From: an uncultured Monoglobus sp.
GTDB taxonomy: Bacteria; Bacillota; Clostridia; Monoglobales; Monoglobaceae
Assembly (NCBI GenBank): GCA_947625055.1
Contig: CANQMT010000004.1
Location: forward strand, 1-64,000
DNA length: 64,000 nucleotides
Reading direction: 5' to 3'
The stretch's first letter is position 1. Each line of letters starts with the position of its first letter. A program made the translations under genes and the position numbers. Shown in pieces: positions 26,878-35,737 of this stretch. The notes under the pieces were generated by a model. The model was not told the origin of the DNA, did not search any database, and was given only the letters and a program-made list of their open reading frames with translations.

Positions 26878-27819
26878 TTATTTTATCTCATATTGCATTC
26901 CCGCAAAAGCCATTTTTATCAAGTTGAAATCGGGGCTGTTTGTTTCGGCCGCGCTGTCGCGTATCACGTTATAGCCGTATTTCTCCACGATCTGCGGATC
27001 GCTGAGCATTATTGTGAACATCGCTCCGCCTCCGCTGACATTTGTCATGAGTATCTTTGCGCCCATAAGCTCCGCAAGCCTCTGAGACGCCAGCAGACCG
27101 CAGCCGTTGTAATTTTTGAATCCACCGAAACCGTTGCCGTAATTAATTATGCCCGATTCGACCGCTCTGTATATTTTATCCGCATCGATCCCAACGCCGT
27201 AGTCGATCACCGACACTGCCGCGCATTTGCTTCTGCTCTGTCTCGTCACAACTATGTCCACGCGGTTATCAATCGTCCGGCTGTGAATAAGCGCGTTGCG
27301 CAAAATGTTCACAAGAATAAGCGTCAGGGAGCTTTGCTCCGCCGCGCATATAAGCTTGTTCCTCGCTCCGTTCAGAACGCGTATATTTTCACACATATCC
27401 GCGGGCAGCAGCTTGTTTAAAGCTTTCACGAACTTTGAAACAAATTCTTTAAGCTCGATATGTCTGAGGCTCATGGAGGACGATTTTCCGTTATCTGTAA
27501 GTTCCGACATATTGCGGAACCCGATAAAAGCCGTGCCGCATGCGTTGGTCAGTTTATTCAGCAAATCCCGGCCTTTAAAGCTCAGATCCTCGGTGCGCAT
27601 AATAAGATCGGTAAGGCTTTTGACATAGAAAAAACAGTCTTCAACCATTTTTGAAACAACGCTTCCCGCATCCGCAAACCTCATTTTGGCATAGCGGGAA
27701 TGAAAAACCGCATCCTTGTTCATATAGTTATCCTCAAGGAACTTTTTAAGCGACGCTATAACTATCTTTCCGTCACCGTCTATGCAGTTAATTTCGCCGC
27801 GTGAACCGGTATCTTGCAT
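26878..27819 (-). CDS. Histidine-kinase-like ATPase (HATPase_c) without an obvious sensor
   Basis: A 313-residue cytoplasmic protein. Residues about 150-285 form a GHKL ATPase: an N-box in LVNILRNALIHS, a G1 box in VIDYGVGID, and a G2 region in GCGLLASQRLAELMGA. The preceding helical region (about 50-145) could be a dimerisation domain, but I cannot pick out a convincing H-box; MSLRHIELKEF is the only candidate. There is no transmembrane segment or PAS domain and no adjacent response regulator. It may act as an anti-sigma-type kinase or as a histidine kinase with an external input. It lies between the SLH-GH5 cellulase and the lipoprotein on one strand, perhaps as one operon. Confidence 0.8.
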   Translation of the reverse strand: MQDTGSRGEINCIDGDGKIVIASLKKFLEDNYMNKDAVFHSRYAKMRFADAGSVVSKMVEDCFFYVKSLTDLIMRTEDLSFKGRDLLNKLTNACGTAFIGFRNMSELTDNGKSSSMSLRHIELKEFVSKFVKALNKLLPADMCENIRVLNGARNKLICAAEQSSLTLILVNILRNALIHSRTIDNRVDIVVTRQSRSKCAAVSVIDYGVGIDADKIYRAVESGIINYGNGFGGFKNYNGCGLLASQRLAELMGAKILMTNVSGGGAMFTIMLSDPQIVEKYGYNVIRDSAAETNSPDFNLIKMAFAGMQYEIK

Positions 27820-27896
27820 AAAATCACGCCTTAAATTTTAATTATAAAAATTTTCTTATATTATAATCCATTTCTTTCGCCGCGTCAAGATTATCC

Positions 27897-29453
27897 TCAA
27901 AATTCACCGAACACAAATCTGCCCGACGCGCTGAGATCGGCTTCGCTCCATTCAACCTCCGGATCGGTCCCGGGCTCAAGCGCGGCAGAACTCTCGTTCT
28001 TATCGCACAATGACCAGTTGGCCCAACTGATATTTCGCTCGGCAAGAAAGCTCAGCCATTCGGCGGACTCGCCGAGAAAAACGCCTCCGCCGCCGTCCGC
28101 CGCGCTGGTTCCCCATTCGCTTATGAAGATCGGCGCGCCCTTTGAGCGGGCGTAGTCTATCCTGTCACGCAGCCATGAGCCATGGGTGCCGGCGTAAAAA
28201 TGGCAGGTGTACATAATATTTGAAAAGCTAAGCGGGTCGTCCGCGGCCTTGTCAACGTCCTGGCTCCACGTGGGAGAGCCTACCAGGATCACCGCGTCGC
28301 TGTTTTGCCTTATTATCGGAATGATCCTCTCGGCGTAGGGCTTAACGTTTCCGCTCCATGTGATATTTCCGTTGGGCTCGTTGCATATCTCAAAGATCAC
28401 GTTCGGCACGTTCGCGTATTTGGCCGAGGCCTCGGCGAAAAACTCCGCCGCCTCGTCGGCGTACCGCAGCGGATCGCCGTCGCTTAAAATGTGCCAGTCC
28501 AGAATAACGTACATATCGTTCGCGATCGCGTTGTCAACGGCGGCGTACGCCGCGTTCTTCACGCTCTCCCTCTGATCAATATATCCGTTTTCGGCGGTGT
28601 ACATTGCCGCGCGGAACAAATTCGCACCGAACTTCGCGGTGTTCTTTACCGCGTTATACGACGCGAAGTTTCCGTACCACTGAATTCCGTGGCTGCTCAT
28701 GCCGTGCAGAACGACAGGCTCGCCGTTTTGATTTACCAACTGAACCCCGGACACCGAAAGCTTGCCGTTTTGCGACACGCCGCCGCTTATCGCCTGCGTC
28801 GGCGGTCCGGTCGGATTCGGCGCAGTCGTAACATTAGGCGCGGACGGATTCGTCGCAGCCCCCTTGCCGTTTGCCCGCATGATGATCGCGCAGGCCTCGG
28901 CGCGGGTCAGGTTCGACATCGGATTAAAATTTCCGTTCTCGTCTCCGGTCAGGATCCCGTTGTTGTAGGCGCGGACGACCAGATAGCCGTACCGCCCCGG
29001 AATATCGCTGAAATCCTTTATCGAGGTCATGTATTTGTAATAGGCGTTGTCCTCCTGCTCATTCTGCGGAATATTAAACGCCAGATCGACTATCTTGACC
29101 GCCATCTGCCGCGTTATCGGCTTGTCAAAATCTGCCTCGTATATCTCGTCATAGTCATACCAGCCGCTCTCATACGCGCGCTTCATATAGCCCGACGCCC
29201 AGTGCGGGCCGCTCGGAGGCACGCTACCTAAAACGCAGCGCGCGGCGACGCTCACGAACTCGGCGTAGGTTATCGTTCCCTCGGGACGGAACGTTCCGTC
29301 CTCGTAGCCGTTCAAAAGGCCCGAATCGGCCATTGCCTCTATATTCTCCGTGTACCACTGCCCGGGCGCGACGTCCGAAAACTTAAAGGCCGAGCAGACA
29401 AGAACCACGCACAAAGCGGCGAGCGCCGCGGTAAATTTTAAGCTTTTTTTCAT
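27897..29453 (-). CDS. Cell-surface cellulase: SLH domains plus glycoside hydrolase family 5
   Basis: A 518-residue secreted enzyme. The signal peptide (about 1-23) is followed by SLH repeats: FSDVAPGQWYTENIEAMADSGLLNGYEDGTFRPEGTIT, a second more divergent repeat, and FSDIPGRYGYLVVRAYNNGILTGDENGNFNPMSNLTRAEA, spanning about 24-190. A Pro/Thr linker leads to the GH5 domain (about 225-500). LHGMSSHGIQWYG, DWHILSDGDP, FEICNEPNG with the acid/base Glu near residue 356, and FISEWGTS with the nucleophile Glu near 447 are all present. The SLH region would anchor it to pyruvylated wall polymer. The pattern is closest to GH5 subfamily 2 endoglucanases acting on beta-1,4-glucans. AGGAG precedes the ATG. 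Confidence 0.93.
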   Translation of the reverse strand: MKKSLKFTAALAALCVVLVCSAFKFSDVAPGQWYTENIEAMADSGLLNGYEDGTFRPEGTITYAEFVSVAARCVLGSVPPSGPHWASGYMKRAYESGWYDYDEIYEADFDKPITRQMAVKIVDLAFNIPQNEQEDNAYYKYMTSIKDFSDIPGRYGYLVVRAYNNGILTGDENGNFNPMSNLTRAEACAIIMRANGKGAATNPSAPNVTTAPNPTGPPTQAISGGVSQNGKLSVSGVQLVNQNGEPVVLHGMSSHGIQWYGNFASYNAVKNTAKFGANLFRAAMYTAENGYIDQRESVKNAAYAAVDNAIANDMYVILDWHILSDGDPLRYADEAAEFFAEASAKYANVPNVIFEICNEPNGNITWSGNVKPYAERIIPIIRQNSDAVILVGSPTWSQDVDKAADDPLSFSNIMYTCHFYAGTHGSWLRDRIDYARSKGAPIFISEWGTSAADGGGGVFLGESAEWLSFLAERNISWANWSLCDKNESSAALEPGTDPEVEWSEADLSASGRFVFGEF

Positions 29454-29462
29454 GATATTCTC

Positions 29463-29942
29463 CTATAAATATTTTAAAATTATCTTCCATTCCCCGATCA
29501 GCCTCTCGAGCGAGAAGGCAGCGTTGGCAGGGCTGGTCGAGGGCAGTCTTAATGCGTCCGGAGCCGGGTTATATTTTTTATACAGCCGATAGGCCGTGCC
29601 GCCGTTTGCGAACACCGCCTTTATATCGGCGGCGCCGAAGATACGGGCAAGATCGTTGGGCTCCGCGTTCCTGATCGAGCTGTCCGCCGAGCCGCTTATC
29701 TCGCACGACTTTATAACGTCCCACACCGCGATTTTGTGCGAGAGCAAGAAATCTTTTTTCTCATCGACCGCAGAGGGACATTCGGCGTTAAGCACGGCCG
29801 CAAGGGTCTTCCAGAACCGGTTCTGCGGATGGCCGTAGAAAAACCGCGTCTCGCGCGATTTGACCGACGGAAAGCTGCCGAGAATAAGTATTTTTGAGTT
29901 TTCGTCAAATACCGGCGGTATCGGATGAATTTGAACAGACAT
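29463..29942 (-). CDS. DNA-deoxyinosine glycosylase (UDG superfamily)
   Basis: A 159-residue DNA repair enzyme of the uracil-DNA glycosylase superfamily. GSFPSVKSRETRFFYGHPQNRFWK covers the water-activating and substrate-pocket region and LPSTSPANAA is the C-terminal motif; both are characteristic of the family removing hypoxanthine or mismatched uracil from DNA. I start at the ATG following GGAGGG, ten codons inside the track ORF. It is transcribed toward the cellulase gene nine bases away, which seems to be adjacency rather than function. Confidence 0.88.
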   Translation of the reverse strand: MSVQIHPIPPVFDENSKILILGSFPSVKSRETRFFYGHPQNRFWKTLAAVLNAECPSAVDEKKDFLLSHKIAVWDVIKSCEISGSADSSIRNAEPNDLARIFGAADIKAVFANGGTAYRLYKKYNPAPDALRLPSTSPANAAFSLERLIGEWKIILKYL

Positions 29943-30012
29943 ATTGACCCTCCATGAATATAATAATACCATTCTTTTTTAATGTTTGCAACAAAAAACA
30001 GCCCGGATTATA

Positions 30013-30041
30013 TTGATTTTCCAAAAAATTTATGCTATGCT
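30013..30041 (+). promoter_or_regulatory. Promoter of the DUF3791-DUF3990 module
   Basis: TTGATT and TATGCT with 17-base spacing, 28 bases before the first ATG of the three-gene module. Confidence 0.6.
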
Positions 30042-30069
30042 ATATTTATCAAAATAAAAGAAATCGGTG

Positions 30070-30294
30070 ATGAACGTGTTTACAGACAAAGAACTTAAAT
30101 TTTCTTTATTTTTAATATATATTTTAGCCGAAAGCTGGAAAATTGCCCCGTCGGAGGTTTATCATATTTTGAATTCCACGGGAATATTTGACGACTATAT
30201 TATTTCGTGTTATGACACGCTTCACACATTGGGAAGCGAATGCCTCGTGGAAGACATAACCGAATTTGTCAGAGAGCGGGGTGCGTCGGTATGA
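30070..30294 (+). CDS. DUF3791 small protein (candidate antitoxin or partner)
   Basis: A 74-residue, mostly helical protein with the DUF3791 pattern: LKFSLFLIYILAESWKI, then VYHILNSTGIFDDYIISCYDTLHTLGSECLVEDITEFV. DUF3791 genes usually precede a DUF3990 gene in Clostridia, as here. No function is proven to my knowledge; pairing and size suggest an antitoxin or specificity partner (inference). A GTG one codon upstream could also serve as start. Its stop overlaps the start of the DUF3990 gene (ATGA), so the two are translationally coupled. Codon use is AT-richer than the flanking core genes. Confidence 0.75.
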   Translation: MNVFTDKELKFSLFLIYILAESWKIAPSEVYHILNSTGIFDDYIISCYDTLHTLGSECLVEDITEFVRERGASV

Positions 30295-30773
30295 TAGTGT
30301 ATCACGGTTCCGTTTTAAAAATAGAAAAACCAAATACCGCATTTTCTAAAAAATTTCTGGATTTTGGCTCGGGCTTCTATGTTACGACCTATAAAGATCA
30401 AGCCGAAAGATGGGCAAAACGCAAGTCGATCAGACTGCGGCGCTCTCCCGTTGTTAACATTTATGAAATGGATATTTCGGACAATAATATCAATGTACTG
30501 AGATTTGAAAACGAAAATGAAGACTGGCTCGATTTTGTATGCGACTGTCGCAAGGGCGGTGAAGCGTATAAAAATTATGACGTGATAATCGGCAAAGTTG
30601 CCGATGACGATGTGTTTAAAACCATAGACATGTACACGCGCGGCATATGGGACAAATCCAAAGTCCTTGAAGAATTGAGATTTTACAAAATGAATGACCA
30701 GATCTGCTTTGTAAATCAAGCCGTGCTCGACACCGCGCTGAATTATGTCGGATCGTATAAGGTTGGTGAATAA
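30291..30773 (+). CDS. DUF3990 protein, predicted ADP-ribosyltransferase-like fold
   Basis: A 160-residue protein. The N-terminus MIVYHGS, followed by DFGSGFYVTTYKDQAERWA at about residues 25-43, is the DUF3990 hallmark. The His in YHG and the aromatic-rich GFYVTT strand resemble the NAD-binding core of ADP-ribosyltransferases, a relation I recall for this family but cannot test here. The C-terminal NDQICFVNQ is where such enzymes carry their third catalytic residue, and here it reads Gln rather than Glu. I use the ATG that overlaps the upstream stop, not the longer track start. Candidate toxin or effector of the module. Confidence 0.75.
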   Translation: MIVYHGSVLKIEKPNTAFSKKFLDFGSGFYVTTYKDQAERWAKRKSIRLRRSPVVNIYEMDISDNNINVLRFENENEDWLDFVCDCRKGGEAYKNYDVIIGKVADDDVFKTIDMYTRGIWDKSKVLEELRFYKMNDQICFVNQAVLDTALNYVGSYKVGE

Positions 30774-30775
30774 TC

Positions 30776-30997
30776 ATGAATGATAAAAATTCTATATACA
30801 AACAGAATTTAGAGGACGACATTATAACGCAGGTCGCGAAAATAAAAAATATTTCTCTGCGAGACGCCTTGAATATTTATTACAAAAGCAGACTTGCGCG
30901 GCAAATCAATGACGGCTCATACGGAATTGAGAATATGGATTATAAATATCTCGCAAACGATCTAATCGAGAATGAATCCGAACTGTTTAAAAAATAA
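30776..30997 (+). CDS. Small helical third protein of the DUF3791-DUF3990 module
   Basis: A 73-residue protein starting two bases after the DUF3990 stop. It contains LEDDIITQVAKIKNISLRDALNIYYKSRLARQINDG, which looks like an all-helical domain, then NMDYKYLANDLIENE. Charged and lacking a signal peptide. I have seen this type of gene follow DUF3990 but cannot give it a reliable family name. It is probably a partner or regulator of the module, and its separate retention as a third gene is the unusual part. Confidence 0.7.
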   Translation: MNDKNSIYKQNLEDDIITQVAKIKNISLRDALNIYYKSRLARQINDGSYGIENMDYKYLANDLIENESELFKK

Positions 30998-31018
30998 TTT
31001 ACGCAAATGAGGTAACAG

Positions 31019-32872
31019 ATGAGAGACTACAAAACACAATACGAGGACTGTCTGCGGCGGGTGCAGAAGCCCGCGCGCTATATCGGCAACGAGTTCGGCA
31101 GCGTGCACAAGGAAAAAACCGACGATATGATGTCGTTCGCGTTCTGTTTTCCGGATGTGTACGAGGTCGGCATGTCGCACCTTGGAATGAAAATCCTCTA
31201 TCACATGCTCAACGAGCGCGACGACATGGTGTGCGAGCGCGTTTTCGCCCCGTGGGGCGATATGGAGGACGAGATGCGCGGCCGCGGCATACCCCTGCTT
31301 TCGATGGAAAGCTATACACCGGTCCGCGAGTTTGACATTGTCGGCTTCACGCTGCAGTACGAGATGAGCTATTCAAACGTGGTCAACATGCTCGACCTCG
31401 CGGGGATCCCGCTGAGGACAAGCGAGCGCGGCCCGGGCGCCCCGTTCGTCTGCTGCGGCGGTCCCTGCGCCTACCACGCGGAGCCGCTCGCGAAGCTTGT
31501 TGATTTCTTCATTCTCGGCGAGGGCGAGGAAGTCAACAACGAGATCATGGACGCGTACAAAGAGTGGCGGGGCAGCGGCAAGAGCCGCGACGATTTTCTG
31601 CTCTCCATAGTCGCTTTGGGCGGAGTTTATGTGCCGAAATTTTACGACGTGGAGTTTAACGACGACAACACGATAAAGCGTTTTGAGCCCAACCGTCCCG
31701 GCGTTCCGAAGCGGGTCAGGAAGCGTATCATACTTGACTTTGACAAATGCTACGCGCCCGAGAAGCTGATCGTGCCGTTTATGGAGACGGTGCATGACAG
31801 AATTCAGCTCGAGCTGTTCCGCGGCTGTATCCGCGGCTGCCGCTTCTGTCAGGCGGGATATATCTACCGCCCCGTCCGCGAACGCGGCGTGGAGCGCCTG
31901 ACCGGCATCGCCGAGAGCTGCATCAAAAACACCGGATATGACGAAATGTCAATGACGTCGCTTTCGACCAGCGACTACCGGAATTTGCAGGAGCTTATCG
32001 ACAGCCTGCTTGAGCTGACCGTGGACAAACGGATCAACCTTTCGCTGCCCTCGCTCAGAGTGGATAACTTTTCAATGGATCTTATGGAAAAGGTGCAGAA
32101 GGTGAAAAAAAGCGGCCTCACGTTCGCTCCCGAGGCGGGAACTCAGCGCCTCAGGGACGTTATCAACAAAAACGTGGTCGAGAGCGACCTGATAAGAACC
32201 TCAAAAATCGCCTTCGGCGGCGGCTATAACCGAATTAAGCTTTACTTCATGCTGGGTCTGCCCACCGAGACATACGACGACGTTAAGGGCATCGCCGACC
32301 TTGCCAAAAAGGTCATCGACGAGGGATTTTTCTCGATCCCGCCCGAGGAGCGCAAGGGCAGGAGCGTCAGCATAACGGTGAGCACCTCGTTTTTTGTGCC
32401 AAAGCCGTTCACGCCGTTTCAGTGGGAACCGCAGAACCTCATATCCGAAATGGAGGACAAGGCGAGGTTTTTAAAAGAAAATATCCGCTCGAAAAAAATC
32501 GTCTACAACTGGCACAACAGCGACATCAGCCTGCTTGAGGCGGTGTTCGCCAAGGGCGACAGACGGCTGTCGGAAGTGCTGATAACAGCTCAGAGGCTGG
32601 GCTGCAAATTTGACGGCTGGAGCGACTTTTTCGACTACGAAAAGTGGCTCGAGGCGTTTAAGATAAACGATATCGACCCCGCGTTTTACGCAAACCGCAG
32701 AATTCCGTACGACGAGATCCTGCCCTGGGACTACGCCGACATCGGAGTCCCGAAATCGTTTTTGATAAAAGAGCACAAAAAGGCGTATGAGGGCAGAACC
32801 ACGCCCGGCTGCCGAGAGAAATGCAGCGGCTGCGGCGCGGCGTCATTCGGGGGAGGTGTATGCTTTGAGTAA
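31019..32872 (+). CDS. Radical SAM protein with B12-binding-like N-terminus (TIGR03960-like)
   Basis: A 617-residue radical SAM enzyme. The N-terminal region (about 1-200) holds FPDVYEVGMSHLGMKILYHMLN and a cobalamin-binding-like Rossmann domain. The radical SAM core begins near residue 255 with FRGCIRGCRFCQAG, giving the CxxxCxxC cluster at about 270, 274 and 277. A further Cys-rich tail (GCREKCSGCG) closes the protein. The TIGR03960 group is typically fused or adjacent to a DUF2344 domain, as here, and often lies near ribosomal genes; its reaction is unknown. The downstream gene overlaps by eight bases. Confidence 0.88.
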   Translation: MRDYKTQYEDCLRRVQKPARYIGNEFGSVHKEKTDDMMSFAFCFPDVYEVGMSHLGMKILYHMLNERDDMVCERVFAPWGDMEDEMRGRGIPLLSMESYTPVREFDIVGFTLQYEMSYSNVVNMLDLAGIPLRTSERGPGAPFVCCGGPCAYHAEPLAKLVDFFILGEGEEVNNEIMDAYKEWRGSGKSRDDFLLSIVALGGVYVPKFYDVEFNDDNTIKRFEPNRPGVPKRVRKRIILDFDKCYAPEKLIVPFMETVHDRIQLELFRGCIRGCRFCQAGYIYRPVRERGVERLTGIAESCIKNTGYDEMSMTSLSTSDYRNLQELIDSLLELTVDKRINLSLPSLRVDNFSMDLMEKVQKVKKSGLTFAPEAGTQRLRDVINKNVVESDLIRTSKIAFGGGYNRIKLYFMLGLPTETYDDVKGIADLAKKVIDEGFFSIPPEERKGRSVSITVSTSFFVPKPFTPFQWEPQNLISEMEDKARFLKENIRSKKIVYNWHNSDISLLEAVFAKGDRRLSEVLITAQRLGCKFDGWSDFFDYEKWLEAFKINDIDPAFYANRRIPYDEILPWDYADIGVPKSFLIKEHKKAYEGRTTPGCREKCSGCGAASFGGGVCFE

Positions 32873-33545
32873 AAGACGGCTGATGTTTTCAAAGCTCGGA
32901 ATGGCGAAATATATCTCACACCTTGACCTGCTGCGCAGCTTCACCCGCTCGATCATGCGGGCGGAGCTGCCGGTGGTATACAGCCAGGGCTTTAATCCCC
33001 ACCAGAAAATGACGTTCTCGCTTCCTCTGTCGGTCGGAGTCACAAGCGGCTGCGAGTGCGCGGACATTGAGTTCCGCGACGGGATCGCGAACGCCGAAAT
33101 TATGGAGCGCCTTAACGCGAGCCTGCCGCCCGACATAAGAATTATATCGGTCGGCGACCCCAAAATTTCCGCCAACGACATTTTCGCCGCGGAATACAGA
33201 GTGACGCTGCTTTGCGATGATCCCGACGGAACCGCGGCGCGGGCGGTCGATGATTTTTTCGCGCTGCCGGAGGCCGCGATAATCAAGCGCACCAAGAAAA
33301 AAGGCGAGCAAGAGATGAACCTTATGGATTTTGTCATCGGCGCCGAGACCCCGAAAATCACGGACGAGGGGATCGAGCTTTATCTCACGCTGTCGGCGGG
33401 CGGGCAGAAAAACTTAAAGCCCGAGATCGCAGTTGAGGCCCTGATCAAATATCTGAGATCAAACCGCGGCCCCAATGTCGCGGGATACAATATCCACCGA
33501 ACCAAAATACTTTACGACAAAAACAACCCGAAAATATTTAAGTAA
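32865..33545 (+). CDS. DUF2344 (TIGR03936) radical SAM-linked protein
   Basis: A 226-residue protein typified by MFSKLGMAKYISHLDLLRSFTRSIMRAELPVVYSQGFNPHQKMTF, the conserved start of the radical SAM-linked DUF2344 family. I place the start at TTG 32865, six bases after GGAGGTG, inside the end of the radical SAM gene; the ATG offered by the track lies further upstream in an unlikely frame overlap. In many relatives this domain is fused to the radical SAM enzyme, so the two proteins almost certainly work together. Substrate unknown. Confidence 0.85.
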   Translation: MSKRRLMFSKLGMAKYISHLDLLRSFTRSIMRAELPVVYSQGFNPHQKMTFSLPLSVGVTSGCECADIEFRDGIANAEIMERLNASLPPDIRIISVGDPKISANDIFAAEYRVTLLCDDPDGTAARAVDDFFALPEAAIIKRTKKKGEQEMNLMDFVIGAETPKITDEGIELYLTLSAGGQKNLKPEIAVEALIKYLRSNRGPNVAGYNIHRTKILYDKNNPKIFK

Positions 33546-33578
33546 AATTCATAAAATTCATATACAGGAGGTAACAAG

Positions 33579-34655
33579 ATGAAAAGAATTGGTATTCTCA
33601 CGAGCGGCGGCGACTGCCAGGGCCTTAACTCGGCGATAAGAGGCGTAGCGAAGGCGCTTTACGAGCACTTCGGGGCAGACCTTGAGATCTACGGAATTAA
33701 GAACGGTTATCACGGCCTCATCAACGGCGTTTACCGCAAAATGGAGCCGATAGATTTCTCGGGGCTGCTTATCCGAGGCGGCACGATCCTCGGCACGTCG
33801 CGCCAGCCCTTTAAGACCATGCAGGACAAGGACAAGGACGGTGTGACAAAAGTCGAGAAGATGAAAAAGAACTACAAAAAGATGAAACTCGACTGTCTGG
33901 TCGTTCTGGGCGGAAACGGAACGCACAAGACCGCCAATCTGCTCAGCGAGGAGGGTCTTAACGTTATCGGTCTGCCGAAGACGATAGACAATGACCTTTG
34001 GGGCACCGACATGACCTTCGGTTTTTACAGCGCGCTGAACGTCGCGACCGACGTTATCGACCGCATACACACCACCGCGACATCGCACAGCCGCGTGTTT
34101 ATCGTTGAGATAATGGGCCACAAGGTCGGCTGGCTCACGCTTTACGCGGGAATTGCCGGAGGCGCGGACGTTATACTCCTGCCCGAGATCCCCTATGACA
34201 TCGACAGCGTCAACCGCGAGCTCGCCAAGCGCGCCAGCATCGGCAAAAGCTTCTCGATAATTGCCGTCGCCGAGGGCGCGATCTCGAAAGAGGAAGCCGC
34301 GATGAGCAAGAAAGAATTCAAAAAGCACAGAGCCAAGATGAAGCAGCCTTCGATCGCCTACCGCGTGGCCGACGAGCTGCGCGACAAGCATCCGAACGAG
34401 ATACGCGTGTGCGTTCCGGGCCACTTCCAGCGCGGCGGCAGCCCCTGCCCCTACGACAGAGTCCTGACGACCCGCATAGGCACAAGCGCGGCGCAGCTTA
34501 TCGCGAAGAAAAAATACGGCTACATGATAGCACTCAAGGACAACGAGATCGTTCCCGTTCCGCTGAAAGACGTTGCGGGAAAGCTCAAGGTCGTGACCCC
34601 CGACTGCAACGAGGTCGTAACGGCCCGCCAGATGGGAATTTGCTTCGGAGACTAA
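33579..34655 (+). CDS. pfkA: 6-phosphofructokinase
   Basis: A 358-residue glycolytic enzyme phosphorylating fructose 6-phosphate. LTSGGDCQGLNSAIRG opens the nucleotide site, IRGGTILGTSR follows, GLPKTIDNDLWGTD is the catalytic loop, and HFQRGGSPCPYDR binds the sugar phosphate. The phosphoryl-donor motif reads GGNGT (Asn113 where GGDG is usual) with Lys134 in PKTIDND. Gly at the fourth position argues for ATP, while the Lys is usual in PPi-dependent enzymes and in the mixed group III family, so the donor should be tested. AGGAGGT precedes the ATG and a strong terminator follows. Confidence 0.92.
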   Translation: MKRIGILTSGGDCQGLNSAIRGVAKALYEHFGADLEIYGIKNGYHGLINGVYRKMEPIDFSGLLIRGGTILGTSRQPFKTMQDKDKDGVTKVEKMKKNYKKMKLDCLVVLGGNGTHKTANLLSEEGLNVIGLPKTIDNDLWGTDMTFGFYSALNVATDVIDRIHTTATSHSRVFIVEIMGHKVGWLTLYAGIAGGADVILLPEIPYDIDSVNRELAKRASIGKSFSIIAVAEGAISKEEAAMSKKEFKKHRAKMKQPSIAYRVADELRDKHPNEIRVCVPGHFQRGGSPCPYDRVLTTRIGTSAAQLIAKKKYGYMIALKDNEIVPVPLKDVAGKLKVVTPDCNEVVTARQMGICFGD

Positions 34656-34669
34656 AACATAAATTTTTT

Positions 34670-34697
34670 GCCCCGGCACATATGCCGGGGCTTTTTT
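34670..34697 (+). terminator. Intrinsic terminator after pfkA
   Basis: GCCCCGGCA and TGCCGGGGC form a nine-pair stem with a CATA loop and six T residues. Confidence 0.95.
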
Positions 34698-34728
34698 GGT
34701 TATTCTAAGCAATATTGAGGTGATTTTT

Positions 34729-35730
34729 ATGAAAGAACAGATAAGATGCGATCTCGCGCTTGAGGCAAAGGAGCTGTATTCCGAAAGCGTCGAGCAGGAG
34801 CCCGACATGAGCGGCATCAGCGTCAAGGAATACTCCGAGCAGGATATAATAAAGGTGACGCGGGTCATTATCCAAAACTCAAAGGGCGAGGAAAGCCTCG
34901 GCAAGCCGATCGGCGACTATATAACGATCGAGATGCCGAGCAGATTTTACGGCGAGCAAAAGATATACGAGGAAATGTGCCGCGTGTGCGCGAAGGAGCT
35001 TAAAACGCTGACCGACAAGTTTTTAAGCGGCGACGACGACGTTGTCCTCGTTGTGGGGCTCGGCAACCAAAACATCACCGCGGACGCGCTTGGGCCGAAG
35101 GTAATCTCGTCGCTGATGATAACGAGGCACCTTAAAGAATATGTGCCCGACGAGATCCAGAAGGGAGTGCGCTCGGTCTGCGGAATTGTGCCCGGCGTGC
35201 TGGGACTGACCGGGATCGAGACCGGCGAGATAATCCAGGGCGTGACCGACAGGATAAAACCGAAGCTCGTTATCGCGATAGACGCGCTGTGCTCGCGCAA
35301 AATGGAAAGGGTAAACACCACCATTCAGATCGCCGACACGGGAATAACGCCCGGCGAGGGCGTCGGCAACAAGCGCAAGGGCCTGAACCGCGACACGCTC
35401 GGCGTTCCGGTCATCGCGATCGGTGTGCCCACCGTGGTGGACGCGGCGACGATAGCCGGCGACACTCTCGACATGCTCGTTGACGCGGCGGGCGGCGACA
35501 GCAAAATTAAGGACAAACCCACCGCGAAGATTTTAAAGATCATAGGCGACATGGCCGACGAAAAATACGATCTGATACGCGAGGTCATACGTCCCGAGTT
35601 CGGCAGCTTTATCGTCGCGCCGAAAGACGTTGACACGATAATTGACGATATATCCTCGGTGGTCGCGAACGGAATAAACATAGCCGTAAACGAGGGGATC
35701 ACGCTGAGCGATATTGACAGATACAGATGA
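34729..35730 (+). CDS. gpr: Germination protease GPR
   Basis: A 333-residue endopeptidase that degrades small acid-soluble spore proteins during germination. The N-terminus IRCDLALEAKELY is the GPR start, with a propeptide-like region ahead of VTRVIIQNSKGEE. DDVVLVVGLGNQNITADALGPKV and TGIETGEIIQGV are conserved family blocks. The ATG is chosen because GAGGTGAT precedes it; the track start lies in the preceding terminator region. GPR is made in the forespore as an inactive zymogen, so a sigma-G promoter would be expected; none is obvious in the short gap after the terminator. Confidence 0.95.
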   Translation: MKEQIRCDLALEAKELYSESVEQEPDMSGISVKEYSEQDIIKVTRVIIQNSKGEESLGKPIGDYITIEMPSRFYGEQKIYEEMCRVCAKELKTLTDKFLSGDDDVVLVVGLGNQNITADALGPKVISSLMITRHLKEYVPDEIQKGVRSVCGIVPGVLGLTGIETGEIIQGVTDRIKPKLVIAIDALCSRKMERVNTTIQIADTGITPGEGVGNKRKGLNRDTLGVPVIAIGVPTVVDAATIAGDTLDMLVDAAGGDSKIKDKPTAKILKIIGDMADEKYDLIREVIRPEFGSFIVAPKDVDTIIDDISSVVANGINIAVNEGITLSDIDRYR

Positions 35731-35737
35731 TAATACG

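Noticed and set aside
33558-34904. 448-residue minus-strand ORF opposite pfkA
   Set aside because: The plus strand has all phosphofructokinase motifs and a good ribosome site; the antisense ORF has none.
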